Shown here: one piece after another, positions 16,730-26,113 of the stretch
How the letters are laid out: each line of letters opens with the position of its first letter
Numbering within the stretch: the stretch's first letter is position 1
DNA from: a virus
Length of the DNA: 41,331 bases
Virus record (IMG/VR): IMGVR_UViG_3300046010_012266
Coordinates: 1-41,331 of that record
Reading direction: 5' to 3' (one strand)
Translations under genes and position numbers: made by a program
The notes under the pieces: model-generated
The model's input: only the letters and a program-made list of their open reading frames with translations
The model's database searches: none
Told to the model about the DNA's origin: nothing

Positions 16730-17782
16730 TTAAAAATCTAATTTAATCCTCACAAGTGCCTCTTTAGTAAAATCTTTTTTAAGAGGTCTTGACATTTTTG
16801 CTACGGCTAATAATTCATTATTATCATTATATAATCCAACTGTAGTAACATATGTTTTAGGATTATTAATAAAGTCCGAGAATACTAATTCTCCTGTACT
16901 TCCTGATATAAAACTAGGATTTTCAGAATAATTAAATTCAGCATTTTTTACTCTTACATATATATAATCTGAAGTGATAGTTTCTTGACTATTTAATGAG
17001 AAACTTCCACTAACATCACTTCCTGAGGCTATTCTTTGGAAAATTCTACTATTATTATTTCCTGAAGAGTCAGAAGATCTACTTGTTGCTAAATTTATAC
17101 CTCCACTAGCATATGGTAAATCTAATGCTGCTGGATTTAAAATAATGGTTCCTATATCTGGTAAAAACCAACCATAAGATCCAGAAGGAGTATAACCTGC
17201 TGTTACTCCTGAAAAAGGAGAAGTAGTTATGGCCGAACCATTACTACCACTAACTAAGTTGAATACTCTTCCAGCATCTGTATAAGTTATTGTTGTTACG
17301 TCATTACTATTATCAGTAATATTAATTGTTCTTTTACCAGCTCCACTACCAGAATATAAAGTTAAATTTAAAGATCCTGGAAATAAACTTTCTTTATATA
17401 GTGTTCTTGAAATTGATAATACATAAATATCAGTAACAGTAGTTCCTCCAAAATTAAAATCTGAATTTTCATCTCCTAAAACTAAATTTCTATATTGTCC
17501 ATACATTGTTTTAGTGTATGACACTCCAGGTACTAAATCATTATAATTTACACTTCCACTACCCACCTTATTTCCATAAACTATATCAAATTGTTTTTCA
17601 GCTGATGAAAGGCTAGAGGCAGTTTGATATACACTTAAATAATAATTTCCTGATGATCCAGCTTCCTGTGTTGATGAAGTATAGAATTTAGTTAAAGTTG
17701 GAGTATTGTTACTCCAACAAGTTGCTGTTATTGAATCAACTCCTACTAAAAAATCTGAATTTTCGAGTCTTGTAAATGACAT
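16730..17782 (-). CDS. Virion (tail) structural protein with shared C-terminal domain
   Basis: The 350-aa, Ser/Gly/Thr-rich beta protein has the C-terminal block AEFNYSENPSFISGSTG…TTVGLYNDNNELLAVAKMSRPL…KLDF shared with the downstream gene. The N-terminal parts of the two differ, as expected for proteins that use one docking domain with different exposed heads. I recall this C-terminal type from structural proteins of large marine phages. Start ATG is the first in frame, with a purine-poor, AT-rich leader. Confidence 0.7.
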   Translation of the reverse strand: MSFTRLENSDFLVGVDSITATCWSNNTPTLTKFYTSSTQEAGSSGNYYLSVYQTASSLSSAEKQFDIVYGNKVGSGSVNYNDLVPGVSYTKTMYGQYRNLVLGDENSDFNFGGTTVTDIYVLSISRTLYKESLFPGSLNLTLYSGSGAGKRTINITDNSNDVTTITYTDAGRVFNLVSGSNGSAITTSPFSGVTAGYTPSGSYGWFLPDIGTIILNPAALDLPYASGGINLATSRSSDSSGNNNSRIFQRIASGSDVSGSFSLNSQETITSDYIYVRVKNAEFNYSENPSFISGSTGELVFSDFINNPKTYVTTVGLYNDNNELLAVAKMSRPLKKDFTKEALVRIKLDF

Positions 17783-17799
17783 GTTTTATATTTTTTTAA

Positions 17800-18459
17800 T
17801 TATGATTGTATTTTAGTAACTGTTATAGGAATGGTTATACGAGCTCCACTGTCTCTTCCTTCAAATATCATACTTGCTTGTATTTGGGTATTAGAACCAA
17901 ATAAAGTATTAATAGTTGTGGCTTTTAAATTAAATGTAGTTCCTACTACAGTTTTAGAAACATTTGTTCCTAATGTTTGATTTGAATTTAAAGCTTCAGC
18001 TTGGGTTGTGTTAATACCTACACCATTAAATGTAGATAGTAATCTAATATCTGAAATAGTTGCAGTATATCCTGAAGATTCATAAACTGATGTGCCTCCT
18101 AAATAATTTAAAGTTTGAGGAGTAATTGCTAATGAAGCTCCTTGTTTTAATACTATTGAAGTATATCCAATGTCTAATATTGGCATTCTAGCAGTACCCC
18201 TGGGTAAAGTGACTAGTTTATATTTCATTATTTGAGTATTTAAAGGAAATGCTTCTAAAAGAGGCATTCCTTCTATTGCTTCTCCAGAATATGATGAACC
18301 TGATGGATGGTCGGGGTTATATAGTGTATAATCTATTTCATCATCAGATAATGCAAATTGAGTAATTCTAAAAGAACCATCATTTTTTGCTAAAAGTTCA
18401 CGGCCTTTGGTAGTTAATATTGCATCTACAGTAACTACAGTATTATTAAGGTATCCCAT
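17800..18459 (-). CDS. Conserved virion structural protein
   Basis: The 219-aa protein starts MGYLNNTVVTVDAILTTKGRE, an N-terminus I recall as conserved in tail-module proteins of T4-like marine phages, and continues with FRITQFALSDDEIDYTLYNP. The C-terminal half is strand-rich with a final ARITIPITVTKIQ. It is placed among large tail proteins. The exact role is unknown. A TATTTATA motif 21 nt upstream suggests that transcription may re-initiate here for the downstream structural genes. Confidence 0.7.
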   Translation of the reverse strand: MGYLNNTVVTVDAILTTKGRELLAKNDGSFRITQFALSDDEIDYTLYNPDHPSGSSYSGEAIEGMPLLEAFPLNTQIMKYKLVTLPRGTARMPILDIGYTSIVLKQGASLAITPQTLNYLGGTSVYESSGYTATISDIRLLSTFNGVGINTTQAEALNSNQTLGTNVSKTVVGTTFNLKATTINTLFGSNTQIQASMIFEGRDSGARITIPITVTKIQS

Positions 18460-18480
18460 TAGTGTAAATTATTATTTTAT

Positions 18481-18488
18481 TATAAATA
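18481..18488 (-). promoter_or_regulatory. Candidate late promoter TATTTATA
   Basis: TATTTATA in the minus direction, 21 nt before the ATG at 18459, in the 32-bp gap to the upstream structural gene. Confidence 0.35.
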
Positions 18489-18491
18489 TTG

Positions 18492-20852
18492 TTAAATTAA
18501 ACTTTCACTATTTAATTTTTTAATTATATTTGGTATTTCTTTTTTTAATGTAGGACTAATATACTGAGGAATCATGAAACCTCCACCATTAATATTAGCA
18601 GCTGTTATATCATTTAATAATATAAATGAAGGATCATCTACTAATCTTCTTATAAGGAATGAATTAACGTTTGTTCCATTTTCTATATTTCTATCTAATG
18701 TTAAATATAATGATCCTGAATCTTCTGGAGTGGATATTTCTTTTATGTAATATGATTTATTTTCATTATATTCAAATCTTATAGTATCTCCAATTTCAAC
18801 TGTAAAAGGGATAGTTGTAAAATAACCTGATCCATTAACATCTGTTTGATCTCTATCATATATAATTTCATTAAATTGTGGAGATCCTGTTAATATATTT
18901 TTAGCAGTAGAGCCTGTTTGAAAATAAAACTGACCGCTTCCTGAATATACTTCCAATGAAGTAAATAATTCAGGAATAACTAAAAATGTACCAGGGGGTT
19001 GTACATATAATTCTCCTAATTCAGATTCGTAAAATACTCCTACTCTAAGTTTAGAATCTCCATCTGGATAAAAGTAATTGGTTTCTAAAGTTTTGGTTAT
19101 TGTTTGCTCTAAACCTACAGAAAAATTTAATTGAGCTAATACTTGAGTATCATTTCCATTAAAATTTGTAGTAGAAGGAACAGATTGAATTTGAATTACA
19201 CCAGTACATATACCTCTAGAGTCAGATGGATTATCAATTAGTGGTGAAAATGTAGTAGCAGTTAATGTAATTTTAGTTTTTAATTTTATTCTATTATTAT
19301 TTGCTAAACTACATGTTATATAACTATTAGGAGCAGGAGACCAATTAACATTTGTAGGTGAATATCCAGAAGATGTTAAAAATTGTATAGCTTCTCCTGG
19401 AAATCCTCCTCCATCTTGATAGTAAGAAGAAGATATATATGAAATAAATTTAAAATCAGTAGTATTTGAATTATTTCCAAAACTCATAGTTGGAATAGCA
19501 TTAACATTACTTCCAGTTTGAGAATATATTATGGGAGCAAATTGTTTTCCAGCAGCATATATTGGAAAGTAATCGTTTGATGGGATATCATTTGGTGATG
19601 TTAAAGGTTGAGAAACTTGAACTAAGGAATTTTTTTCAAATGCATTAATTAAATTATAGTAATATGGATTATCTAATAAAGGTGAAGAAACTTCTCCATT
19701 TTCATTTATAAGATATTTTATTTTTGCACCTGCTCCATTCTTATATTCAGGAGGTGAACCTCCTATCCATTCAAAATATAATATGTATGTAGCAGGATTT
19801 GATACTATAACATCTCTAGACGATAAACTATCTCCTCCCCATTGTTGATTAATTTCTCCATTAGCAAATATAGCATTATTTGTGGGAGGAGTATAATAAT
19901 TAATATTAGCAGCATACATTTTACTACCATTATATCTTGGAAGAATATGTCTTTGTAAATTATAATAATAATCTTGTACTTCAGCAGGAAAAGCAGAATT
20001 GCTTATTATAAGATCAAAATTTGTAGGAATAAGTATTCCACTTTCATAATCTGCTTCCATATATTTTTTACTAAATATTCCAGTAATAGCATTATTAAAT
20101 AATACATTATAATCACTATTTATGAAATTTTCAGTAAGGTATGGTTCAAATATAATTTGATCTATAACTGAAGAAGTAGGAGATATAGATTGAGTAACTA
20201 ATAAAGATGCTGTTATACTATTTGTGAAAACTCCAAGTGAATGAACTGTTTGAGCCCATAAATGATCACCTTCAATTAATGAAAAACTACTAGTTATTGT
20301 AAAATTATTAGCACCAACTCCTAATGGTCCTATAGAACCTATTAAACTAGAAACTCCACTTGAATTTAATACATATAAATTTACTCCATCTAATCCTCCA
20401 TTTGTATTAACTAAACCTGAAAAAGTAACATTAATAGGAATATTAGGTGTTTTAGAACAAGTAAATCCTTCTGGGTATAATGATGCTGTACTCCAAGCTA
20501 AAGGGGATAAAATGGAAGATGTAAATATTAATCCTGTTGATGCAGAAGAAAAAGATTGTGTTACAGTAGCAGATATTTTATAATCCACAATAGTATTATC
20601 AGCTGAAGAAGTTGCTGGTGTAGGTGGATTTACATAAAATAAATAGTAATCCGGGTATTCAGTTATATTTAATACATCATATGTTTGAATACCTATATCT
20701 GAATATTTGATTTTGATTTTTTCTAAAGATTGAAGAGATATAGTATTATCAATTCCATTTTGGTCTATTCTATTTACTTTTATAAATAAAATTCCTGGAT
20801 TTACTCCCCAGGTTGCTGGGAAAATTGGGCCTGTGTAACTTGATGCTGGCAT
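18492..20852 (-). CDS. Large virion structural protein (tail/fibre type)
   Basis: This 786-aa protein is made almost entirely of beta-strand-prone Ser/Thr/Asn/Tyr-rich sequence with no catalytic motif. Around residues 110-230 it has immunoglobulin-like spacing (ACSKTPNIPINVTFSG-type strands). The C-terminus is more ordered and helical (ISPTLKKEIPNIIKKLNSESLI). Position between the 1247-aa protein and smaller tail genes suggests a baseplate-attached fibre or tail spike component. No known family can be named. Confidence 0.65.
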   Translation of the reverse strand: MPASSYTGPIFPATWGVNPGILFIKVNRIDQNGIDNTISLQSLEKIKIKYSDIGIQTYDVLNITEYPDYYLFYVNPPTPATSSADNTIVDYKISATVTQSFSSASTGLIFTSSILSPLAWSTASLYPEGFTCSKTPNIPINVTFSGLVNTNGGLDGVNLYVLNSSGVSSLIGSIGPLGVGANNFTITSSFSLIEGDHLWAQTVHSLGVFTNSITASLLVTQSISPTSSVIDQIIFEPYLTENFINSDYNVLFNNAITGIFSKKYMEADYESGILIPTNFDLIISNSAFPAEVQDYYYNLQRHILPRYNGSKMYAANINYYTPPTNNAIFANGEINQQWGGDSLSSRDVIVSNPATYILYFEWIGGSPPEYKNGAGAKIKYLINENGEVSSPLLDNPYYYNLINAFEKNSLVQVSQPLTSPNDIPSNDYFPIYAAGKQFAPIIYSQTGSNVNAIPTMSFGNNSNTTDFKFISYISSSYYQDGGGFPGEAIQFLTSSGYSPTNVNWSPAPNSYITCSLANNNRIKLKTKITLTATTFSPLIDNPSDSRGICTGVIQIQSVPSTTNFNGNDTQVLAQLNFSVGLEQTITKTLETNYFYPDGDSKLRVGVFYESELGELYVQPPGTFLVIPELFTSLEVYSGSGQFYFQTGSTAKNILTGSPQFNEIIYDRDQTDVNGSGYFTTIPFTVEIGDTIRFEYNENKSYYIKEISTPEDSGSLYLTLDRNIENGTNVNSFLIRRLVDDPSFILLNDITAANINGGGFMIPQYISPTLKKEIPNIIKKLNSESLI

Positions 20853-20864
20853 TATTAAAAATTG

Positions 20865-23800
20865 TTATGAGCTTCTTCTTCTTATAGTACCTCCATTATC
20901 ATAATATAAATATATTTCTCCAGAATTTGGTGATGTTAATGGATTTAAAAAATCACTATTTGATGTATATGATTCTCTATATAATGTTATTTCATAATTA
21001 TTTATAGTTGTATCAATAAATAAAAATGGGTTTTCTTCATTCAAATTTCCATCACTAACAATTAGTTGAGAACCACTAAATTCTCCATTGTAAAATTCAA
21101 CTTGAGTATTTCTTGATTCAGATATTAAACCTAAAGATGAATCTATAATTTCATACCAACTTTGAGTAAAATCAGGAATAAAATTATTTATAAAAGGATT
21201 AATTCCATTAAATTCTTCAAAGGTTCCCGCAGTACTACCTGAGGTTTCAACCATATCTATGGAACAAGAATAGTCATTAAAATTATATTCTACTTGAGCT
21301 GGTCTAACTCTATTTCTTTCTAGGTAATGTTGTTTTATTACTAATCCTGTAGCTAATCCAGATCTAACAGGAGTAAAGTCTTTTATTAATTTAAATAATG
21401 AATTATCATAATATTTAATTAATCTTATATATGCATTCCAATTATATGAATCAATATATTTTTTAAAATAATCGTCTCTTATATTATTTAAAGAAGTATA
21501 ATCCGTTCTAGATGAAGAATAATATCTAGGATCACCAATAAATTCTCCAATATTGAAATATCCGTATGAATTTGCTATATCATCATTTATTTCATTTTGA
21601 GGAGAAAAAGCAATTTCAACATAATTTATATCCTTTGTATAATTTCCAGATGAGGAATTAAAAGAACTTATAAAATATTGTTGTTGGATAGATTGTTGTA
21701 ATGATAATACATTTTCATAATTACTAGAACTAACTATTTGTATTTTATTAGAATTAGGATTTTGAATTCCTATTATTGGTTGATCTTGATAATAATATTC
21801 TATATTATCTACAGAATTATTATATCTAATTGAAGAGCTATAATATACTACATCAAAATTATTACTTGAAGTTAATGGCCCCCCATAAGTATTACCTCCA
21901 TATATTCCAAAGCCATATAATGAACCTCCTAAAATAAAAGATGCTGTTGGGTAAGAACCAGAATATGCTGGATGATGGGAATTATAGCTTGAAGAATTAG
22001 AAGAAGTAAGAGAAGATGAAAATTCAGCTTCTAATTCATTTCCTAATGGGGCTCTAAAATTAACTATATCAAAATATGAAAGTGAACCTGTAATATTTAT
22101 ACCTTCTATTGAATTAGGGTTCATAGTATAATCATAGAAAGTAGAAGAATTTATCTTATGTGAATGGTATCTAAATTCTTGAAATGAGCCTGAAAATATG
22201 GAAGATGAAAATCCTCCTAATAACGCGCCATAAGGAACATATGATGAAGTGAAGGGTTTATATATATTCCATGAAGTATTATATGATGAAGAAGTTGAAC
22301 CAGTAATACTTAATGAAGTTGAACCCGTATATCCTATAGTAAATCCATCTGGTCCATTATATATTTTATTTGCTGTTCTTAAAACATAATCATTATTTAT
22401 AATACTTTCTGAAGTATGGGTATTTTTATATAATGAAATACTCCACCAATCTCCATCAAAAAATGGTAAATTAATATTACTAGAAGTAACATATCCAAAT
22501 GCTCCAGAAATAAGTAATTTTAAATCACCATAATATTTTGAACTTGTAGCTACAGAACCACTATATGAACCACTTACTAATGATGAACCTGTATAATTTA
22601 ATTGGATACCAAAATCAAATTTAGAAGAATTTTCATTACTTGTTTTAACTAATAAATATTGTTGATAATTTGATGAACTTGGTATTCCATTAGTTTTAAA
22701 TCTAAAAAGTATTTCATCAGGTACATTAAAATTTCCTTCTGCTAAAAGATTTCTATATAAAGGAAGCCATGGGATTATAGGTTGAGCTTGTTGATATGTT
22801 TTAAAAGCATTTGAATATCTTTCAAAATAATAATCATAATCATTAACATTTATATCGTCTTTCCCTCCATATTCATTTATTCTAATTAAGGTATCAGGTA
22901 TTCCATATATATTTAATAATGTTTTTATACCATCTACTGTTCCTTTTTTCTTTAATAAATAAGGTAAATTGTTATATAAACGTTTATAAATACTATTATT
23001 TAAAGTTGCGATGGGGACCAATGAAGATGAAAGAGAACCGCTTATAGACGCTGTTATGTACGTTGTAATGAGCTCACTTCCCGTAAATTGCGTATTAAGA
23101 CTTGGAGTAACACCTAAATATGAAGCAAATAAATCATTTGTTGTAAAATTATTTTGATATATTTCTAAACCTAAAGATTTTAATACATCTGAAGTTAAAT
23201 CTTGGGCTATTCCGGATGTTAATCTATTATCAGCAACTAATTTATCTGTTATAGATTTTAAATAAATGAAAATATTATCATAATGCTGCCCTACCATATC
23301 TACAAATTCTAGATATGGAGTATTATCTTCATCCGTTCTTAAATATTCAGGAATAGTATATACTAAATAATCTTTATTTTGATTATCATATAGTATAGCT
23401 GAGGAAGTTTGGTTATTATACCATGTAAGAGTTTGAGCACTTCCTGTAGAATATAAAGTTACTGGGTTGAAGTTATTTTTAGGCCAAGAATAAGAACTTG
23501 ATTCATAATATAAAAAATATTCATATCCATCAAAATTTTCTATAATATTAGTTATATTATTTTGTAAAATTGTTATTGAAGATGAAATATGATATGATGA
23601 TGAAGATGAACCTGTAATGTTTGAAGTGATTTGGTTTATATCATTATTATAATTTTCAATATTTTTTACTTTTAAATAAAAATTATATAATCTTTGATAT
23701 GCTGAACTAAATTTTATGAAATTAGAGTAATCTTCATAATCGATATTTATTTGAATACTTTGATCTTCTAATAAGCTTTTTAATTGGTTTAAAGAACTAG

Positions 23801-24608
23801 TATTTGTAGTTGATGTTAAACTATTATAATTTTGAAAAGTAGTAGAATTACTTATTTGATCTAAAATATCTATATTTAAGTTTGGACCTTGAATATATAT
23901 ACTATCATCTACTTCTATTATTTCAGGGGGAAATTCAACATTAAATCCTATTGGATTTGCTGCTTCTTCAACAATCCATAATTCCGATTTTATATCAAAT
24001 TGAAGTGGTAATGGTTCGTATAATTTAACTAATAATACTAAATTATTGTTTTCTACTTGGGTTAAAAAATTTACAGCTATTATTAAATTATTATCTCCAA
24101 AATTTAATTTATAATCTGTAAAATAAGGATTATTTGCTTTAAAGGAAGCATAATTATTATAATCTGTAGTTATGGTATTAGATAAAATAGTATTAGAATA
24201 TAATTTTAATTCTGTTCTATCTGAAGAAATTTCTTTTATAAAGAATTTATCTGATGGGGATGAACCAAATTTTTTATTAAAAAATGTATAAACTGTTTCT
24301 ATTATTCCTTCAGAAATACCGACATTTTCTAAATCTTTAACAACATCTACACTTATTTCAGATATAGAACTTATACTATCATTAGTAGTACCCGCTTGAG
24401 AAGGATTATTTATAACAGAATAATGAGTGTAATTTAAATCTGAAAAGATTAAAATTTCATTATTATATATATGGAATTCTGAATAAGTGTTTGGGTTTCC
24501 AAAATTAGAATATATATCAAAATTTTTTATTAAAGATGTATCATTATTTGATATTTCTTGATATGAAAATTTTATAGGGTTTATATTTGTAATTATAGGT
24601 TCAGCCAT
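20865..24608 (-). CDS. Very large virion structural protein (1247 aa)
   Basis: The largest gene of the window. The N-terminal ~300 residues are mixed, with a helical stretch around 290-350. Residues about 430-560 form a helical block (DNTPYLEFVDMVGQHYDNIFIYL, LGLEIYQNNF, IYKRLYNNLPYLLKKKG…GIKTLLNIYGIP) that looks like a baseplate/tail wedge-type assembly domain. The remainder is Ser/Tyr/Gly-rich beta sequence with many SSS and TGSS runs, suggesting an exposed fibre-like region. Its placement just downstream of the gp6 homologue supports a baseplate-associated role. Function within the particle unknown. Confidence 0.7.
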   Translation of the reverse strand: MAEPIITNINPIKFSYQEISNNDTSLIKNFDIYSNFGNPNTYSEFHIYNNEILIFSDLNYTHYSVINNPSQAGTTNDSISSISEISVDVVKDLENVGISEGIIETVYTFFNKKFGSSPSDKFFIKEISSDRTELKLYSNTILSNTITTDYNNYASFKANNPYFTDYKLNFGDNNLIIAVNFLTQVENNNLVLLVKLYEPLPLQFDIKSELWIVEEAANPIGFNVEFPPEIIEVDDSIYIQGPNLNIDILDQISNSTTFQNYNSLTSTTNTSSLNQLKSLLEDQSIQINIDYEDYSNFIKFSSAYQRLYNFYLKVKNIENYNNDINQITSNITGSSSSSYHISSSITILQNNITNIIENFDGYEYFLYYESSSYSWPKNNFNPVTLYSTGSAQTLTWYNNQTSSAILYDNQNKDYLVYTIPEYLRTDEDNTPYLEFVDMVGQHYDNIFIYLKSITDKLVADNRLTSGIAQDLTSDVLKSLGLEIYQNNFTTNDLFASYLGVTPSLNTQFTGSELITTYITASISGSLSSSLVPIATLNNSIYKRLYNNLPYLLKKKGTVDGIKTLLNIYGIPDTLIRINEYGGKDDINVNDYDYYFERYSNAFKTYQQAQPIIPWLPLYRNLLAEGNFNVPDEILFRFKTNGIPSSSNYQQYLLVKTSNENSSKFDFGIQLNYTGSSLVSGSYSGSVATSSKYYGDLKLLISGAFGYVTSSNINLPFFDGDWWSISLYKNTHTSESIINNDYVLRTANKIYNGPDGFTIGYTGSTSLSITGSTSSSYNTSWNIYKPFTSSYVPYGALLGGFSSSIFSGSFQEFRYHSHKINSSTFYDYTMNPNSIEGINITGSLSYFDIVNFRAPLGNELEAEFSSSLTSSNSSSYNSHHPAYSGSYPTASFILGGSLYGFGIYGGNTYGGPLTSSNNFDVVYYSSSIRYNNSVDNIEYYYQDQPIIGIQNPNSNKIQIVSSSNYENVLSLQQSIQQQYFISSFNSSSGNYTKDINYVEIAFSPQNEINDDIANSYGYFNIGEFIGDPRYYSSSRTDYTSLNNIRDDYFKKYIDSYNWNAYIRLIKYYDNSLFKLIKDFTPVRSGLATGLVIKQHYLERNRVRPAQVEYNFNDYSCSIDMVETSGSTAGTFEEFNGINPFINNFIPDFTQSWYEIIDSSLGLISESRNTQVEFYNGEFSGSQLIVSDGNLNEENPFLFIDTTINNYEITLYRESYTSNSDFLNPLTSPNSGEIYLYYDNGGTIRRRSS

Positions 24609-24612
24609 TTAT

Positions 24613-24960
24613 TTATGGTAAATTACTTAAATTATTTTGCAAAGTATTAAATCTTTCATTAGCAGATAATAATTCTCTTCTCAAATCATTTATTTCAGCT
24701 ATCAATGCTTCATATATAGGATCTGTTTCTTCAGGTTTTATATAATCAGTTGATGTTTTAATAAGATATTCATGAGAATTTATATTCCCAAACTGAGGTA
24801 TATTAAAGAATAATTTATTATAATATGAAAAAAATTCCTCTATAGTAGGTAAAGGTTCTTCTAATGGAGGTGGAGAAACTAATTGAGAAAATTTAGTATC
24901 AATAGTATTCTCAAATTGAGTTTTATCATAAACTAATCTATTTAGATTAATATTATCCAT
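24613..24960 (-). CDS. Small tail-module protein
   Basis: A 115-aa acidic protein with a Pro-rich stretch (SPPPLEEPLPTIEEFF) and a C-terminal helix with heptad-like spacing (YEALIAEINDLRRELLSANERFNTLQNNL) that predicts a coiled coil. It overlaps the start of the upstream gene by 8 bp. It is probably a small assembly or linker protein that pairs with the 1247-aa neighbour, but this is inferred only from position and the coiled coil. Confidence 0.7.
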   Translation of the reverse strand: MDNINLNRLVYDKTQFENTIDTKFSQLVSPPPLEEPLPTIEEFFSYYNKLFFNIPQFGNINSHEYLIKTSTDYIKPEETDPIYEALIAEINDLRRELLSANERFNTLQNNLSNLP

Positions 24961-26083
24961 TTACAATTTTAAAATATTGATTATTACTTAATATTATAGT
25001 TGAACCATCTACAACAGTTTTTATTAAAATTTCATAATATCTTTCTTCTTGTAATCCATTCATGTATAAATTAAAATAATTTGATGTAGAATCAGTACTT
25101 ATTTTAGTATAAGTTGTATCAAAATCTACAACAAATTCATTAGTATCTAAATCTTTAATAGCATAATATGAACTTGTAGGTAAAAAATAATTATTTAAAT
25201 ATACAGATGAAGTTTGAAATACTCTAGTAGGATATGTAGGTCTTATATTTATTCTAAATTTTTCAATATTGTTTTTAGGATATTCTTGTTTATTATTAGG
25301 AATGGTAAATACTAATTCTGAAGTATTGATTTCAGAGTATGAAGAACCTGTTGAGAATAAATAATCATCCCATTTAAATTCTAATAATGGAGGATATATA
25401 GTATGAGTATCTCTTGAATAGTATTTCATTTGTATATCATAATATTCATTTGAATTAAATTCAGATGAATTATCTTGTTTTATTAAAAATCCATTATTAT
25501 TAAAAGTACCACTAACCCATGCTTTAATAGTATCTGTAACATTCACATTGATATCCAAATCACTATAATAATCAAAACTTTGAGTTTGAACTATATTTAA
25601 AGATAGATTTGAAGAACCAGTATACCAATTTCCCCCTCCAGGATTAGAAGAAGGGAATGAAGCTGTTATATATGCTCCAAAACTTGAAGTAGCCCATTTA
25701 GTAGAACCAGAAGCTTGGGTATATATCCAACTACATCCATTGGATATTACAGGTAAATCATAAAATTTTCCAGTTCCCATTGCCCATGGATTTGAAATAG
25801 GGTATATATAAAGTATTGTAGTGTTATTTAAACCTTCTATATTAGCTTTAAATAATTTTAAATTTGAATTCCATTGAGAACCAGAAATTTTATTATTAAT
25901 AATATCTGTTATTTCAGTTGAATCAAATTGTATTAATATTCTACTTACTTGTGGGCCAGTATTTGTTAAATCTCCTTCAGGATTTAATGATGTTTCTATA
26001 ATTTCATCTAATCCAGAATTAGATAGAGGACTTATTGAATATATAGTGGCATCCTTAGAAGGAAAAATTTTGTAAACAGCCAT
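24953..26083 (-). CDS. Virion protein with DNRLRE/carbohydrate-binding-like N-terminal region
   Basis: The 376-aa protein begins MAVYKIFPSKDATIYS and continues with a pattern like DNRLRE-type beta domains: RILIQFDSTEI, SNLKLFKANIEG, then paired Trp-containing segments, a DINVNVTDTIKAWVSG segment and GFLIKQDNSSE. These domains often occur on cell-surface or glycan-binding proteins. The C-terminal third is a separate strand-rich unit. It follows the gp6-like gene, so it may be a baseplate component that carries a receptor- or glycan-binding module. Family match by pattern, not proven. Confidence 0.55.
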   Translation of the reverse strand: MAVYKIFPSKDATIYSISPLSNSGLDEIIETSLNPEGDLTNTGPQVSRILIQFDSTEITDIINNKISGSQWNSNLKLFKANIEGLNNTTILYIYPISNPWAMGTGKFYDLPVISNGCSWIYTQASGSTKWATSSFGAYITASFPSSNPGGGNWYTGSSNLSLNIVQTQSFDYYSDLDINVNVTDTIKAWVSGTFNNNGFLIKQDNSSEFNSNEYYDIQMKYYSRDTHTIYPPLLEFKWDDYLFSTGSSYSEINTSELVFTIPNNKQEYPKNNIEKFRINIRPTYPTRVFQTSSVYLNNYFLPTSSYYAIKDLDTNEFVVDFDTTYTKISTDSTSNYFNLYMNGLQEERYYEILIKTVVDGSTIILSNNQYFKIVNG

Positions 26084-26096
26084 TTTTTATTTTGGT

Positions 26097-26104
26097 TATA
26101 AATA
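26097..26104 (-). promoter_or_regulatory. Candidate late promoter TATTTATA
   Basis: TATTTATA in the minus direction, 13 nt before the ATG at 26083, between the gp6-like gene and the next tail gene. Confidence 0.35.
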
Positions 26105-26113
26105 TTAAAGAAA

